Source: SZUA-100 sp965248135 (GTDB taxonomy: Bacteria; Pseudomonadota; Alphaproteobacteria; Rhizobiales; Rhizobiaceae). From it: a stretch of 64,000 nucleotides of DNA. Location: the NCBI GenBank assembly GCA_965248135.1, contig CBDFIN010000012.1, positions 310,001-374,000 on the forward strand. Direction: 5' to 3'. Each line of letters opens with the position of its first letter. Position 1 is the first letter of the stretch. The position numbers were made by a program, and so were the translations under genes. Below the pieces are notes generated by a model, which saw only the letters and a program-made list of their open reading frames with translations, was not told where the DNA came from and did no database searches. Shown piece by piece: positions 15,967 through 24,600 of the stretch.

Positions 15967-17874
15967 TCAGGAACAAATTCCCCGCTGTTTCAATACCTCG
16001 GTGATTTCATCCAAAATTGCCGGATCGTCGATGGTTGGTGGTATCTTGTAGCTTTCTCCGTCGGCGATTTTCTGTATTGTGCCACGCAATATCTTGCCGG
16101 AACGGGTTTTCGGCAACCTCTTGACCGGAATAGCGATCTTGAAGGCCGCCACCGGTCCGATCTTCTGGCGCACCAGGGCAATAATCTCTTTTTCAATCTC
16201 GACGACATCGCGTTCGACGCCGGAATTGAGGATAAAGAAGCCGGCCGGCAGTTGTCCTTTCAATTTGTCAGCAATGCCAACAACGGCACATTCGGCAATA
16301 TCGCGATGGCTTGCCACCACTTCCTCCATGCCACCGGTCGAAAGCCGGTGGCCGGCGACATTGATGATGTCATCGGTGCGCGCCATGATGAAAAGATAGC
16401 CGTCATCATCCATATAGCCGGCATCGGCGGTCTTATAGTAACCGGGGAATTCCTCCAGATAGGCTTCTTTAAATCGCTGATCGGCGTTCCACAGGGTCGG
16501 AAGACACCCCGGCGGCAGCGGTAGTTTGACAACAATATTACCCAATTCACCCCGCTCCAGCGGATCACCTTCGTCGGACAATATGTCCATCGCATAGCCG
16601 GGCATCGGCACAGACGGCGAGCCGTATTTTACCGGCAACGCCCCAAGACCAACCGGGTTACCAGCGATGGTCCAGGCGGTTTCTGTCTGCCACCAATGGT
16701 CAATCACTGGAATCTTCAAATTACGCTCCGCCCAGTGGATGGTGTCAGGATCGGCCCGCTCGCCGGCCAAAAACAGGGTGCGGAAACCGGATAAATCGTA
16801 ATCTTTGATCAGTTTGCCTTCCGGGTCTTCCTTCTTGATGGCGCGAAATGCGGTGGGTGCGGTAAAAAGCGCGGCCACATTGTGTTCCTCGACCACGCGC
16901 CAAAACGTCCCGGCATCGGGCGTGCCGACCGGTTTGCCCTCAAACAGAATAGTTGTCGCGCCATGCAGCAACGGTGCATAGACTATATAAGAGTGACCAA
17001 CCACCCAGCCGACATCTGATGCGGCCCAAAAAACCTCGCCAGGATCGATACCGTAGATCGCCTTCATCGTCCATTTCAGCGCCACCATGTGCCCGCCATT
17101 GTCGCGCACCACGCCCTTGGGCTGCCCCGTGGTGCCAGAGGTATAAAGGATATAGAGCGGATCGGTGGCGGCAAGCGGCACGCACGGCACCTCGCGGCGA
17201 GCCGCCTTCGCCGCATCGGTTTCCGCCCGGTAGTCGAAATCGCGGCCTACGATCAGATCGCACTCTTGTTGCTCGCGCTGCAAAATGATGGTCGAACTGG
17301 GCTTGTTGGAGGATAATTCAATCGCCTCGTCCAACAATGGCTTATAGGCAATCACCCGCCCCGGCTCGATGCCGCAGGACGCCGAAATTATGCATTTTGG
17401 CAGCGCATCTTCAATGCGAGTGGCCAATTCGGCAGCAGCAAAGCCGCCAAATACCACCGAATGTACCGCGCCGATGCGGGCGCAGGCCAACATGGCGATT
17501 GCAGCTTCCGGCACCATAGGCATGTAAACGATCACCCGGTCGCCCTTAGTGATACCGCGATCACCAAGCACGGCGGCAAGAGCGGTTACTTCGTCCTTCA
17601 GTTCGCTATAGGTATAAGATTTCTTAGCCCCGGTGATGGGACTATCGTAAATCAATGCTGTCTGGTCAGCCCGGCCACTTTCCACATGACGGTCAACCGC
17701 ATTGTAACAGGTGTTACAGATGGCTCCGTCAAACCACTTGCCAAAGACACCGGCATCAGCATTAAAAATAGTTTCCGGCTGCTTGATCCAGTCAATTTCC
17801 TTGCCAGCCTCAGCCCAAAAGGTGTTCGGGTCATTTTGCCAGCTTTCGTAGACCTCGTGATAAGTCGACGCCAT
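15967..17874 (-). CDS. prpE: propionyl-CoA synthetase (acyl-CoA synthetase)
   Basis: An adenylate-forming enzyme of 635 residues. It has the AMP-binding motif YTSGTTGQPKGVVRDNGGH, the DHWWQTETAW block, the TGD-like KTADAGYMDDDGYLF, and the C-terminal KTRSGKILRG with the catalytic Lys. The N-terminus (YHEVYESWQNDPNTFWAEAGKEIDW in part) and NTCYNAVDRHVESGR fit propionyl-CoA synthetases (PrpE/ACSS3-like) better than acetyl-CoA synthetases; the exact chain-length preference is not proven. AAGGGAGATGGAAC precedes the ATG. It stands alone, without 2-methylcitrate or methylmalonyl genes next to it. Confidence 0.9.
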   Translation of the reverse strand: MASTYHEVYESWQNDPNTFWAEAGKEIDWIKQPETIFNADAGVFGKWFDGAICNTCYNAVDRHVESGRADQTALIYDSPITGAKKSYTYSELKDEVTALAAVLGDRGITKGDRVIVYMPMVPEAAIAMLACARIGAVHSVVFGGFAAAELATRIEDALPKCIISASCGIEPGRVIAYKPLLDEAIELSSNKPSSTIILQREQQECDLIVGRDFDYRAETDAAKAARREVPCVPLAATDPLYILYTSGTTGQPKGVVRDNGGHMVALKWTMKAIYGIDPGEVFWAASDVGWVVGHSYIVYAPLLHGATTILFEGKPVGTPDAGTFWRVVEEHNVAALFTAPTAFRAIKKEDPEGKLIKDYDLSGFRTLFLAGERADPDTIHWAERNLKIPVIDHWWQTETAWTIAGNPVGLGALPVKYGSPSVPMPGYAMDILSDEGDPLERGELGNIVVKLPLPPGCLPTLWNADQRFKEAYLEEFPGYYKTADAGYMDDDGYLFIMARTDDIINVAGHRLSTGGMEEVVASHRDIAECAVVGIADKLKGQLPAGFFILNSGVERDVVEIEKEIIALVRQKIGPVAAFKIAIPVKRLPKTRSGKILRGTIQKIADGESYKIPPTIDDPAILDEITEVLKQRGICS

Positions 17875-17969
17875 GTTCCATCTCCCTTGAAAAGTTGGAT
17901 GAAATTAGTCCGGTTAGCAGCGTGAGTCTATCCGACAATTGTCGCAAGTCTGATCATCAGCATTGCCAG

Positions 17970-18839
17970 TTATTTTCCAAACACCATATCCTTTGCGGCA
18001 ATTACCGCGCCGAGGGTGATCAGCAGACATGCAAGGCCGATTACCCAGGTAAACTGGCTGAAGCCAAAAACAACAAGAACCAGCGTGGAAAGCAATGGCG
18101 CGGCATAGCTGGCGGCCCCTAGCACCTGAATATCGCCGTGCTTCACCCCATGGTCCCAAAAGAAGAAGGCAAGACCGACAGGGCCAAGACCAAGACCCAA
18201 TATCGCCAGCCACTGGGCCGGTTCGTCAGGCCATACCGTTTGTTCAAGCGCCACATGGCAGGCAAAAGACAGCGCAGCGCTGGCAAGACAGTAGCCGGTT
18301 ACAATGTCCGTTGGAACGTCGGCAAAGCGCCGTGACAGAACGGAATAACCCGACCAGATCAACGCGCAACCAAGCGCCATTGCGTAACCAAAGGCATATT
18401 TCGCTTCAATCGAAAAGCTGCCTCCGCCGGTAACGATGAGCGCCGCGCCGGAAAACCCCAAAATCGCGCCCAATACATGATGGGCTCGCAGCCTTTCACC
18501 CGGCAGCAACGCTGAAAACACCACAATTAATAAAGGCCACAGATAGGCGATCAACCCCGCCTCAATCGGTGGCGCATTGCGCAATGCGGTGAAATAGAAG
18601 AAATGATAACCGAATAGGCCACCCACACCGACCAGCCAGACAGCTGGTTTCCTTGGCAGCGCCCTTATGCGGTGAGGCTCGAATAGCCACATGATCAAGC
18701 CGGCAATTCCAGCCACCGAAAACGCCATGGCCGACAATTGAAATGGTGGCACGTGGCCACTTGCTGCCGTAAACAAAGCCAGCAAAGACCAAAGCAGCAC
18801 GGCGATAAATCCGGTAAATGTCGCGGCTTTTTGGGACAA
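17970..18839 (-). CDS. EamA/DMT-family transporter, YddG-like
   Basis: A 290-residue protein with ten hydrophobic segments in two EamA repeats; WSLLALFTAASG opens the first. Members with the motif GYHFFYFTALRNAPPIEAGLIAYLWPLLIVV (in part) are near the YddG aromatic amino-acid exporter group. Substrate here is unproven. The frame reaches a GTG at 18902, but the TTG at 18839 is preceded by AGGAAATCAA and starts right at the family head, so it is chosen. One of four DMT genes in the window. Confidence 0.85.
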   Translation of the reverse strand: MSQKAATFTGFIAVLLWSLLALFTAASGHVPPFQLSAMAFSVAGIAGLIMWLFEPHRIRALPRKPAVWLVGVGGLFGYHFFYFTALRNAPPIEAGLIAYLWPLLIVVFSALLPGERLRAHHVLGAILGFSGAALIVTGGGSFSIEAKYAFGYAMALGCALIWSGYSVLSRRFADVPTDIVTGYCLASAALSFACHVALEQTVWPDEPAQWLAILGLGLGPVGLAFFFWDHGVKHGDIQVLGAASYAAPLLSTLVLVVFGFSQFTWVIGLACLLITLGAVIAAKDMVFGK

Positions 18840-18998
18840 TTGATTTCCTGACGCTGCTCGGATACATGCGATAGCACCGGTCGATTGCCGGCGCAAGCAC
18901 ACGCAATACTCGTGAAATTGTGATCGCGATTTATGCCTTCAATTATTGCCGGTTAACGCTTGCCATGCCAGATAGTCGGCAACCCAGTCAGTTGAGAA

Positions 18999-20201
18999 AT
19001 GGATGTGGCCATGAAAAAAACAATCTTTGCGCTAGTTGGCATAATCGCGCTTGCCGTGGTTCTTTTGTGGCAAAACAGCGCGCAGACCGTTGCCCAGTCG
19101 ACAATTCCGGAAAAATATGAAAACGCCAGCGTTGCGACATTTGCCGGCGGTTGTTTCTGGTGCATAGAAGCGGGATTTGAAAAAGTTCCGGGCGTCAAAG
19201 AGGCGATTTCCGGGTTCAGCGGTGGTAAGGAAAAGAACCCGTCCTATTATGATGTTGCCTTTGGCAGAACCGGCCACACGGAAGCCGTGCAGATTTATTA
19301 TGACCCCAAGGTCATTACCTATGATGGACTGTTGCAAGCGTTCTGGCGGATGATGGACCCGACCGACAAGGACGGTCAGTTCAATGATCGGGGCGAACAC
19401 TATCGCCCAGCAATATTTTATCACGACAGCCTGCAAAACGAGCAGGCAGAAAAATCCAAGGCAGCACTCGATAAGGATGGCCCGTTCAAACGGCCTGTTG
19501 TCATCGATATCGAGCCGTACAGGAGTTTTTACCCGGCAGAAGAAGAGCATCAAAACTACTCGAGCAAAAATCCATTGCGATATGTATTCTATACCCGCGG
19601 TTCCGGTCGCGCCGGCTTTGTCGAAAACACGTGGGGCAAGGACCTGAAAGTGGATTTCGCCAAATACCGTCCGATGGAGGACAAAGTTGCCATTTCGAGC
19701 GGGGATAAGAGTGTCGCTTCAAACGAGGACGAAGCTGAAATCTCGATGGCGCAATACAAAAAACCTTCGACCGACCAGATCACACAAATGCTGACCCCGC
19801 TGCAGTTTGAAGTTACCCAGGAAGAGGGCACCGAGCGTCCGTTCGACAATGAGTACTGGGACGAAAAACGCGATGGTATTTATGTCGATATTGTCAGCGG
19901 CGAGCCACTATTTTCCTCGAAGGACAAATTTAAATCCGGCACTGGGTGGCCAAGCTTCACCCGGTCGATAGAGGGTGTTGAAATCGTCGAGAAAAAGGAC
20001 AGGAAATTTTTTGCGACGAGAATTGAAGTCCGCAGTCCGGTTGCTGATTCCCATCTTGGGCACTTGTTTGACGATGGACCCGCGCCGACTGGCAATCGCT
20101 ATTGCGTCAATTCGGCATCGCTTCGCTTCATACCATCACACGAACTTGAGACGAAGGGCTATGGCAAATTCGCTTCCATGTTCAAAAAGAAGGGGATGTA
20201 G
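18999..20201 (+). CDS. msrAB: fused peptide-methionine sulfoxide reductase MsrA/MsrB, exported
   Basis: A 400-residue fusion that repairs both S and R forms of methionine sulfoxide. Residues 5-33 form a signal peptide or anchor (KKTIFALVGIIALAVVLL). The MsrA domain follows with the GGCFWC motif at about residues 50-55. The MsrB domain (about 255-390) has GTGWPSF, SPVADSHLGHLFDDGP and catalytic Cys in NRYCVNSASLRF. The usual MsrB zinc cysteines are absent (IVSGEPLF where CxxC is common), so this is the zinc-free form. ATG codons at 18999 and 19011 are both possible starts; the second gives a cleaner signal peptide. Acts on periplasmic proteins, by inference. Confidence 0.93.
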   Translation: MDVAMKKTIFALVGIIALAVVLLWQNSAQTVAQSTIPEKYENASVATFAGGCFWCIEAGFEKVPGVKEAISGFSGGKEKNPSYYDVAFGRTGHTEAVQIYYDPKVITYDGLLQAFWRMMDPTDKDGQFNDRGEHYRPAIFYHDSLQNEQAEKSKAALDKDGPFKRPVVIDIEPYRSFYPAEEEHQNYSSKNPLRYVFYTRGSGRAGFVENTWGKDLKVDFAKYRPMEDKVAISSGDKSVASNEDEAEISMAQYKKPSTDQITQMLTPLQFEVTQEEGTERPFDNEYWDEKRDGIYVDIVSGEPLFSSKDKFKSGTGWPSFTRSIEGVEIVEKKDRKFFATRIEVRSPVADSHLGHLFDDGPAPTGNRYCVNSASLRFIPSHELETKGYGKFASMFKKKGM

Positions 20202-20845
20202 CCGCTTCGGAGGTTTGCAGCTTCTTGATCAGCCGGCAGGTGTTGCGCTCGCTAATCCCGAGTGCCTGCGCCACTTCATGCCGGTTACCGTTGCGGGTTT
20301 CCAAGCAATTGCAGCAGATAGGCATCGCGGATTTCCATTTGCGACCGGTTGGTCGCCGCGACAAACCGCACGTTGGCGGACAAATCCTTGGTACCACCCG
20401 GACGCCGGAATTTGCCTGTTTCCAAAACCCTCAGCAGCTTGGCCTGAATGACAGCACTGACCTCTCCGATTTCATCCAGAAACACCGTACCGTTTTCGGC
20501 CACTTCGATCAGGCCCTGTTTTTTCCGGTCTGCGCCGGTGAAGGCGCCGCGCTCATGACCAAACAATTCTGATTCAAAAAGGTTTTCCTGCAAGGTACAA
20601 CAATCGATGGCAACAAAATTGTTATTTGCCTGCTCGCTTTGGTTGTGTACTGCTTGCGCCACCAGCTCCTTGCCGACACCGCTTTCACCCTCTGTCAATA
20701 CGGTAGTATCGGTCGGCGCCACTATATCGATCAGTTCGCGAATCTTGTTGAAAGCCTTGCTTGGACCAACCATGCCGCCGGCGACGTCATATTTTGCTCT
20801 TGCCTGCCAATATTCCGCGTTGTTTTTCAAGCGTTTTGGCCACAA
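20182..20845 (-). pseudogene. decayed sigma-54-dependent transcriptional activator
   Basis: The remnant keeps the first half of the AAA+ domain: Walker A GESGVGKELVAQ, the sigma-54 contact loop GAFTGA, Walker B GTVFLDEIGE and the ATNR sensor. Directly after ATNR the sequence jumps to EIRDAYLLQLL, which belongs to the C-terminal Fis-type HTH, so roughly 170 codons are missing. A frameshift then follows: the first frame stops at 20285, and the neighbouring frame continues ETRNGNRHEVAQALGISERN to a stop near 20182. The N-terminal receiver or sensor domain is also lost; at 20845 the gene runs straight into half of a palindromic delta repeat. The end overlaps msrAB by 20 bp. Confidence 0.85.
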
Positions 20846-20855
20846 AGACCACTAG
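20822..20855 (-). repeat. half palindromic unit, type delta (locus C)
   Basis: Only one arm of the delta unit is present, ending at CCACTAG like the full copies at 15887-15963 and 51562-51638. The break lies in the loop, near the run of T. The missing arm is where the truncated sigma-54 gene begins, so the repeat is the deletion or insertion boundary. Its bases are still readable as MWPKRLK in frame with the remnant. Confidence 0.85.
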
Positions 20856-20869
20856 CAATTTATTAAATT

Positions 20870-20947
20870 CTAGTGGTTTTTATGATTCCAACATTTGCCA
20901 TAAGTACGAGCCGCTGGCGGATGCAAATGTTGGTACAGAACCACTAG
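20870..20947 (-). repeat. diverged palindromic unit, type alpha, inverted (locus C)
   Basis: A 78-bp unit ending in CTAGTGG and CCACTAG. Arms ATTCCAACATTTG and CAAATGTTGG pair as in the other alpha copies, but its orientation is reversed and the loop (GTACGAGCCGCTGGCGGATG) differs, keeping only scattered positions. This shows the arms are held while the loop drifts. Confidence 0.85.
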
Positions 20948-20994
20948 TCCGGATCTCTTCCGGAATTTTCAAAACCGTAATCTTGCTTGCCGCC

Positions 20995-21291
20995 TCACTC
21001 TTTCCCGTGCCAACCGCGCAAATCGTATGGACCGCTCATGCCGGGATGCATAAACGGTTGAAACCGCGCTCCCTGGTCCTCCAGGAAGCGCAAACTATCT
21101 CGATAGAGAGAGACCACACCGGCTAACGCACGGCGGTTCCAGTCATCGTCCATCACAAATTTGCTAATCACCGCAAACCCGGCGGGCTGCCTATCCGGCT
21201 CGATTCCGGCGACCGGATAATTCTGCGCATTGAGTGATGGCACAAGCAGTAAAATCAGCCCCCCCGCTGCAAGCGCTAATCGAGACACCAC
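20995..21291 (-). CDS. small secreted protein, unknown function
   Basis: A 98-residue protein with a signal peptide (SRLALAAGGLILLLVPSLNA) and a mature part ending FLEDQGARFQPFMHPGMSGPYDLRGWHG. The mature part resembles short conserved exported proteins I associate with Hyphomicrobiales, but I cannot name a family. The GTG at 21291 is preceded by GGGAGGT at 7 bp, better than the ATG at 21336, so it is taken as start. It lies alone between the repeat locus C and the macroglobulin gene. Function unknown. Confidence 0.65.
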   Translation of the reverse strand: MVSRLALAAGGLILLLVPSLNAQNYPVAGIEPDRQPAGFAVISKFVMDDDWNRRALAGVVSLYRDSLRFLEDQGARFQPFMHPGMSGPYDLRGWHGKE

Positions 21292-21687
21292 TTCGCTTAC
21301 CTCCCACCGAAGCAAGCCAAACAGACCTGTACCCACTCACTGTCGACCAGAGAGCAACAAACGTGCCAGTTGCGAATCTTTTCTATAAGTATTTGAAATA
21401 TATAATTTAATTCAACTGTGAAACAATCCGTTAACCTTCGCTACCCGCGTAAGTTGACAAATGTCAGGTGAAACCAGGCCCGTGAGGCCAAGTTATTGAT
21501 TCGCAAGGACTCGGCAAAGCTGCATTTTGTCAGAAGTGGCAAAACGGCCCCAAACTGACGCTGCTGAAGCAGCCACACACCGCTGCCCTGGTTGGTAAAA
21601 AATCTCAAGTCGCTTGATTTCGGCCTCAATGTTGTTTCAAGTAAAACCATGAATTTTAAAAAAATTGGAATGACGAGGGATTATACC
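21292..21687. other. AT-rich intergenic region before the macroglobulin gene
   Basis: Divergent spacer between the small secreted protein and the alpha-2-macroglobulin gene. The stretch 21370-21420 is rich in A and T (AAATATATAATTTAATTC) and is the likely promoter zone for one or both genes. A minus-strand frame at 21441-21650 has no recognisable protein and is not called. No repeats seen. Confidence 0.45.
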
Positions 21688-24600
21688 ATGGCCGCTCGAG
21701 TTATCCTGTTGACTTCAATGCTGCTCGCCTTCTTTGCGGGGACAATAGCCCACGTGGCGGCCGAAGAGCCAACAATTGCAACGCGAGATAACAGCGATTA
21801 TTTTGGCTTCGACTTTCTAACCGAGAAGGACATATCGCTCGATCAGTGCAAACAAAGTTGCCTTGGAAATTCGGGCTGTGCCGCATTTACCTACAATACT
21901 TCGGCCCGGTTTTGCTTTCTCAAGTCTGATTTTGGCAGGCTAAATCCGTTTGAAGGAGCAATTGCGGGCCGGGTGATCAGGTCTGGCGCCAGCAATGATA
22001 TGGGCGCGCCACCGCAGTTGAAATTCGTGCCCCAGTATATGCGTGACGAGGCGCGAAAATTTAAGGCCGGTCTGGCAAATACCAGAAATGTTGCGGATAA
22101 TCAGGGGCACCTGGCACTGAGCTCATTTGCCATGCAAGCCTTCGCAGATCGCAATACCAAAGCGGCGATTGAAAATCTGATATCGGCGCTAAAAATTCTG
22201 CCCAACGACGTTGATAATTGGCTTGTATTGTCGCAGGCAGCGCTCTCTCATCGGGTAAAGAGCTCAAAAAACATCCGTTCGATGCAAAAAATGGCGACCT
22301 CGGCGGCGCTTAACGCCTATCTCCAGTCACGCTCCAGAAGCACCCGCGCGGCAGCGCTCGCCCGGCTGGCGGCAGCGCTCCATGCCCGCCGCCAATATCG
22401 ACCGGCGCTGACAGCCTATCGACAGAGCCTAGATCTCGATGAACTGCCGGCAGAACGCGCCAACTATGTTGAACTGCGCCGTACCCACGGTTTCCGGGTG
22501 CTCAATCACACTATTGATTCCGACAATCAGAACCCCAGGATCTGCATCCAGTTTTCCGAAAATCTTGTCTCCGATTTGGTCGACTACGAAAAATTCATGG
22601 TGATCAACAACGCCCCGCCCGCGGGGATGGACGTTAAAAAGCGCCAAATTTGTGCCGAGGGCCTGGAGCACGGCAAGACCTATCACGTCAAACTGCGTCA
22701 GGGCCTGCCTTCCAGTGTCTCCGAAACACTGCTGACCAATGTTAATCTCGATATCTATATTCGCGACCGCAAACCTTCCGCCCGTTTCACTGGTGCCAAT
22801 TTCGTTCTGCCGATATCGGCCAGAAGAGGTATTCCGCTGGTTACCGTTAATGCGGAAGAAGCAAAGCTGGAGCTTTATCGGGTTGGTGAGCGGGCTCTGG
22901 CCGGCCTGTTGCGCGACAGCCGATTTTTAAAACAGCTACAGGTTTATCAGGTTGAGGAACTTGCTGAAAATCTCGGCCAGCCGGTATGGAAAGGCAACAT
23001 TGCCATCAAGCCGCTGTTGAATCGTGATGTCATCACCAGCATTCCGGTCGACCAGGCCCTGCCCCGGCGCCAACCAGGCGTCTATATGATGGTTGCAGAG
23101 CCCAAATCGGCCGGCCCCGAAAATTATGGTGTCCGCGCCACCCAATGGTTTGTCATATCCGATATCGGCCTGACCACATTCAGCGGCGGCGGCAAGGGTG
23201 CCATGCAGGTATTTGCCCGCTCGCTTTCTTCGGCCAAACCGATTTCCGATGTTAAAATCTCGCTGATCGCCCGCAATAATGAATTACTGGGTTCTACAAC
23301 AACCAATGCCGACGGCCTTGCCAGCATTGACGCCGGGTTGTTGCGTGGCAAGGGTGGCCTGGCGCCGCAATTGATCACGGCCGCCAATGGCGCTGCTGAT
23401 TTTGTTTTTCTCGATGTGTCGAAACCCGGTTTTGATTTCTCCGACCGGGGCGTTACCGGAAGGCCGGTGCCTGGCGATGTCGACGTCTACGCCTGGAGCG
23501 AGCGTGGCATTTACCGGGCCGGCGAAACGGTTCATGTGGCCGCCCTTGCCCGTGATCCGGCAGCAAAAGCCATATCCGGGCTGCCGCTTACCTTTATTTT
23601 CACCCGGCCCGATGGGGTTGAGCACCGCCGCATCGTCGACAAAGGCGAGGCAATGGGCGGTTACGCGGTGCAATTGCCGCTCTCTGCCAATGCCAAACGC
23701 GGCACCTGGCAGATGCGGGTCCATACCGATCCAAAGCTTGATCCGGTGGCTGAACAACGGTTTCTGGTCGAAGATTTTTTTCCCGACAGAACCGACTTCA
23801 CCCTGCAGGCTGAACAGCAAACCATTGCCAGCGGACAAAGTACTGCGGTCAAAGTAACCGGCCGCTATCTATATGGTGCACCGGCCACCGGTCTGGCGCT
23901 CGAAGGCCAATTACTGGTTCGCACCACAAGAAACCGGGAAGGTTTTAGTGGCTATCTGTTCGGTCTGTCGGAAGAAACCAACGGTCTGGTTGAAAACTTT
24001 CCGCTCGGCAAGATTGCGCCGTTGAACGCTGCCGGCAAGGCCAATCTGAAAGTCCTGCTTGGTGCCACCAAAGCCACTAGCCGGCCACAGACTGCGGAGC
24101 TGGTGGTGCAGATGCGCGAAGGATCGGGCCGGGCCATCGAGCGCAAGACGTCCCTTAGCGTTGCTGCCAATGGCACAATGATCGGCATTCGCCCCGAATT
24201 TGCCGAAAAGCAGGTTGCCGAAAATTCGATTGCCGGTTTTACCGTGTTGGCGGTTGATCAAAACTCGGGCCAGACTGGTCTATCTGGTGCCCGGTGGTCG
24301 CTGGTCAAGGTTGAGCGTAATTACCAATGGTACCGCGATGATTACGGCTGGCATTACGAGTCCGTCGATCTGGAGAGCAAGGTTGGCGATGGTGTGCTGG
24401 ATCTTGTCGCCGATACGCCAACCAGACTTTCCCTGCCGGTCGAATGGGGTCGCTACCGGCTTACGATTACCGGCGCTGGCGCTGCAACAAGCATTGTCTT
24501 CAACGCAGGCTGGTATGTCGAACAAAAAACGACCGACACACCCGATGGGCTTGAAATTGCGCTTGACAAGTCTTCCTACCGGGCAGGCGATATTGCGCAG

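Noticed and set aside
21441..21650. 69-codon minus-strand frame before the macroglobulin gene
   Set aside because: No match, overlaps the probable promoter and start of the macroglobulin frame.
24070..24090. GCCACTAG within the macroglobulin gene as a repeat end
   Set aside because: Only the heptamer is present; no palindrome around it.
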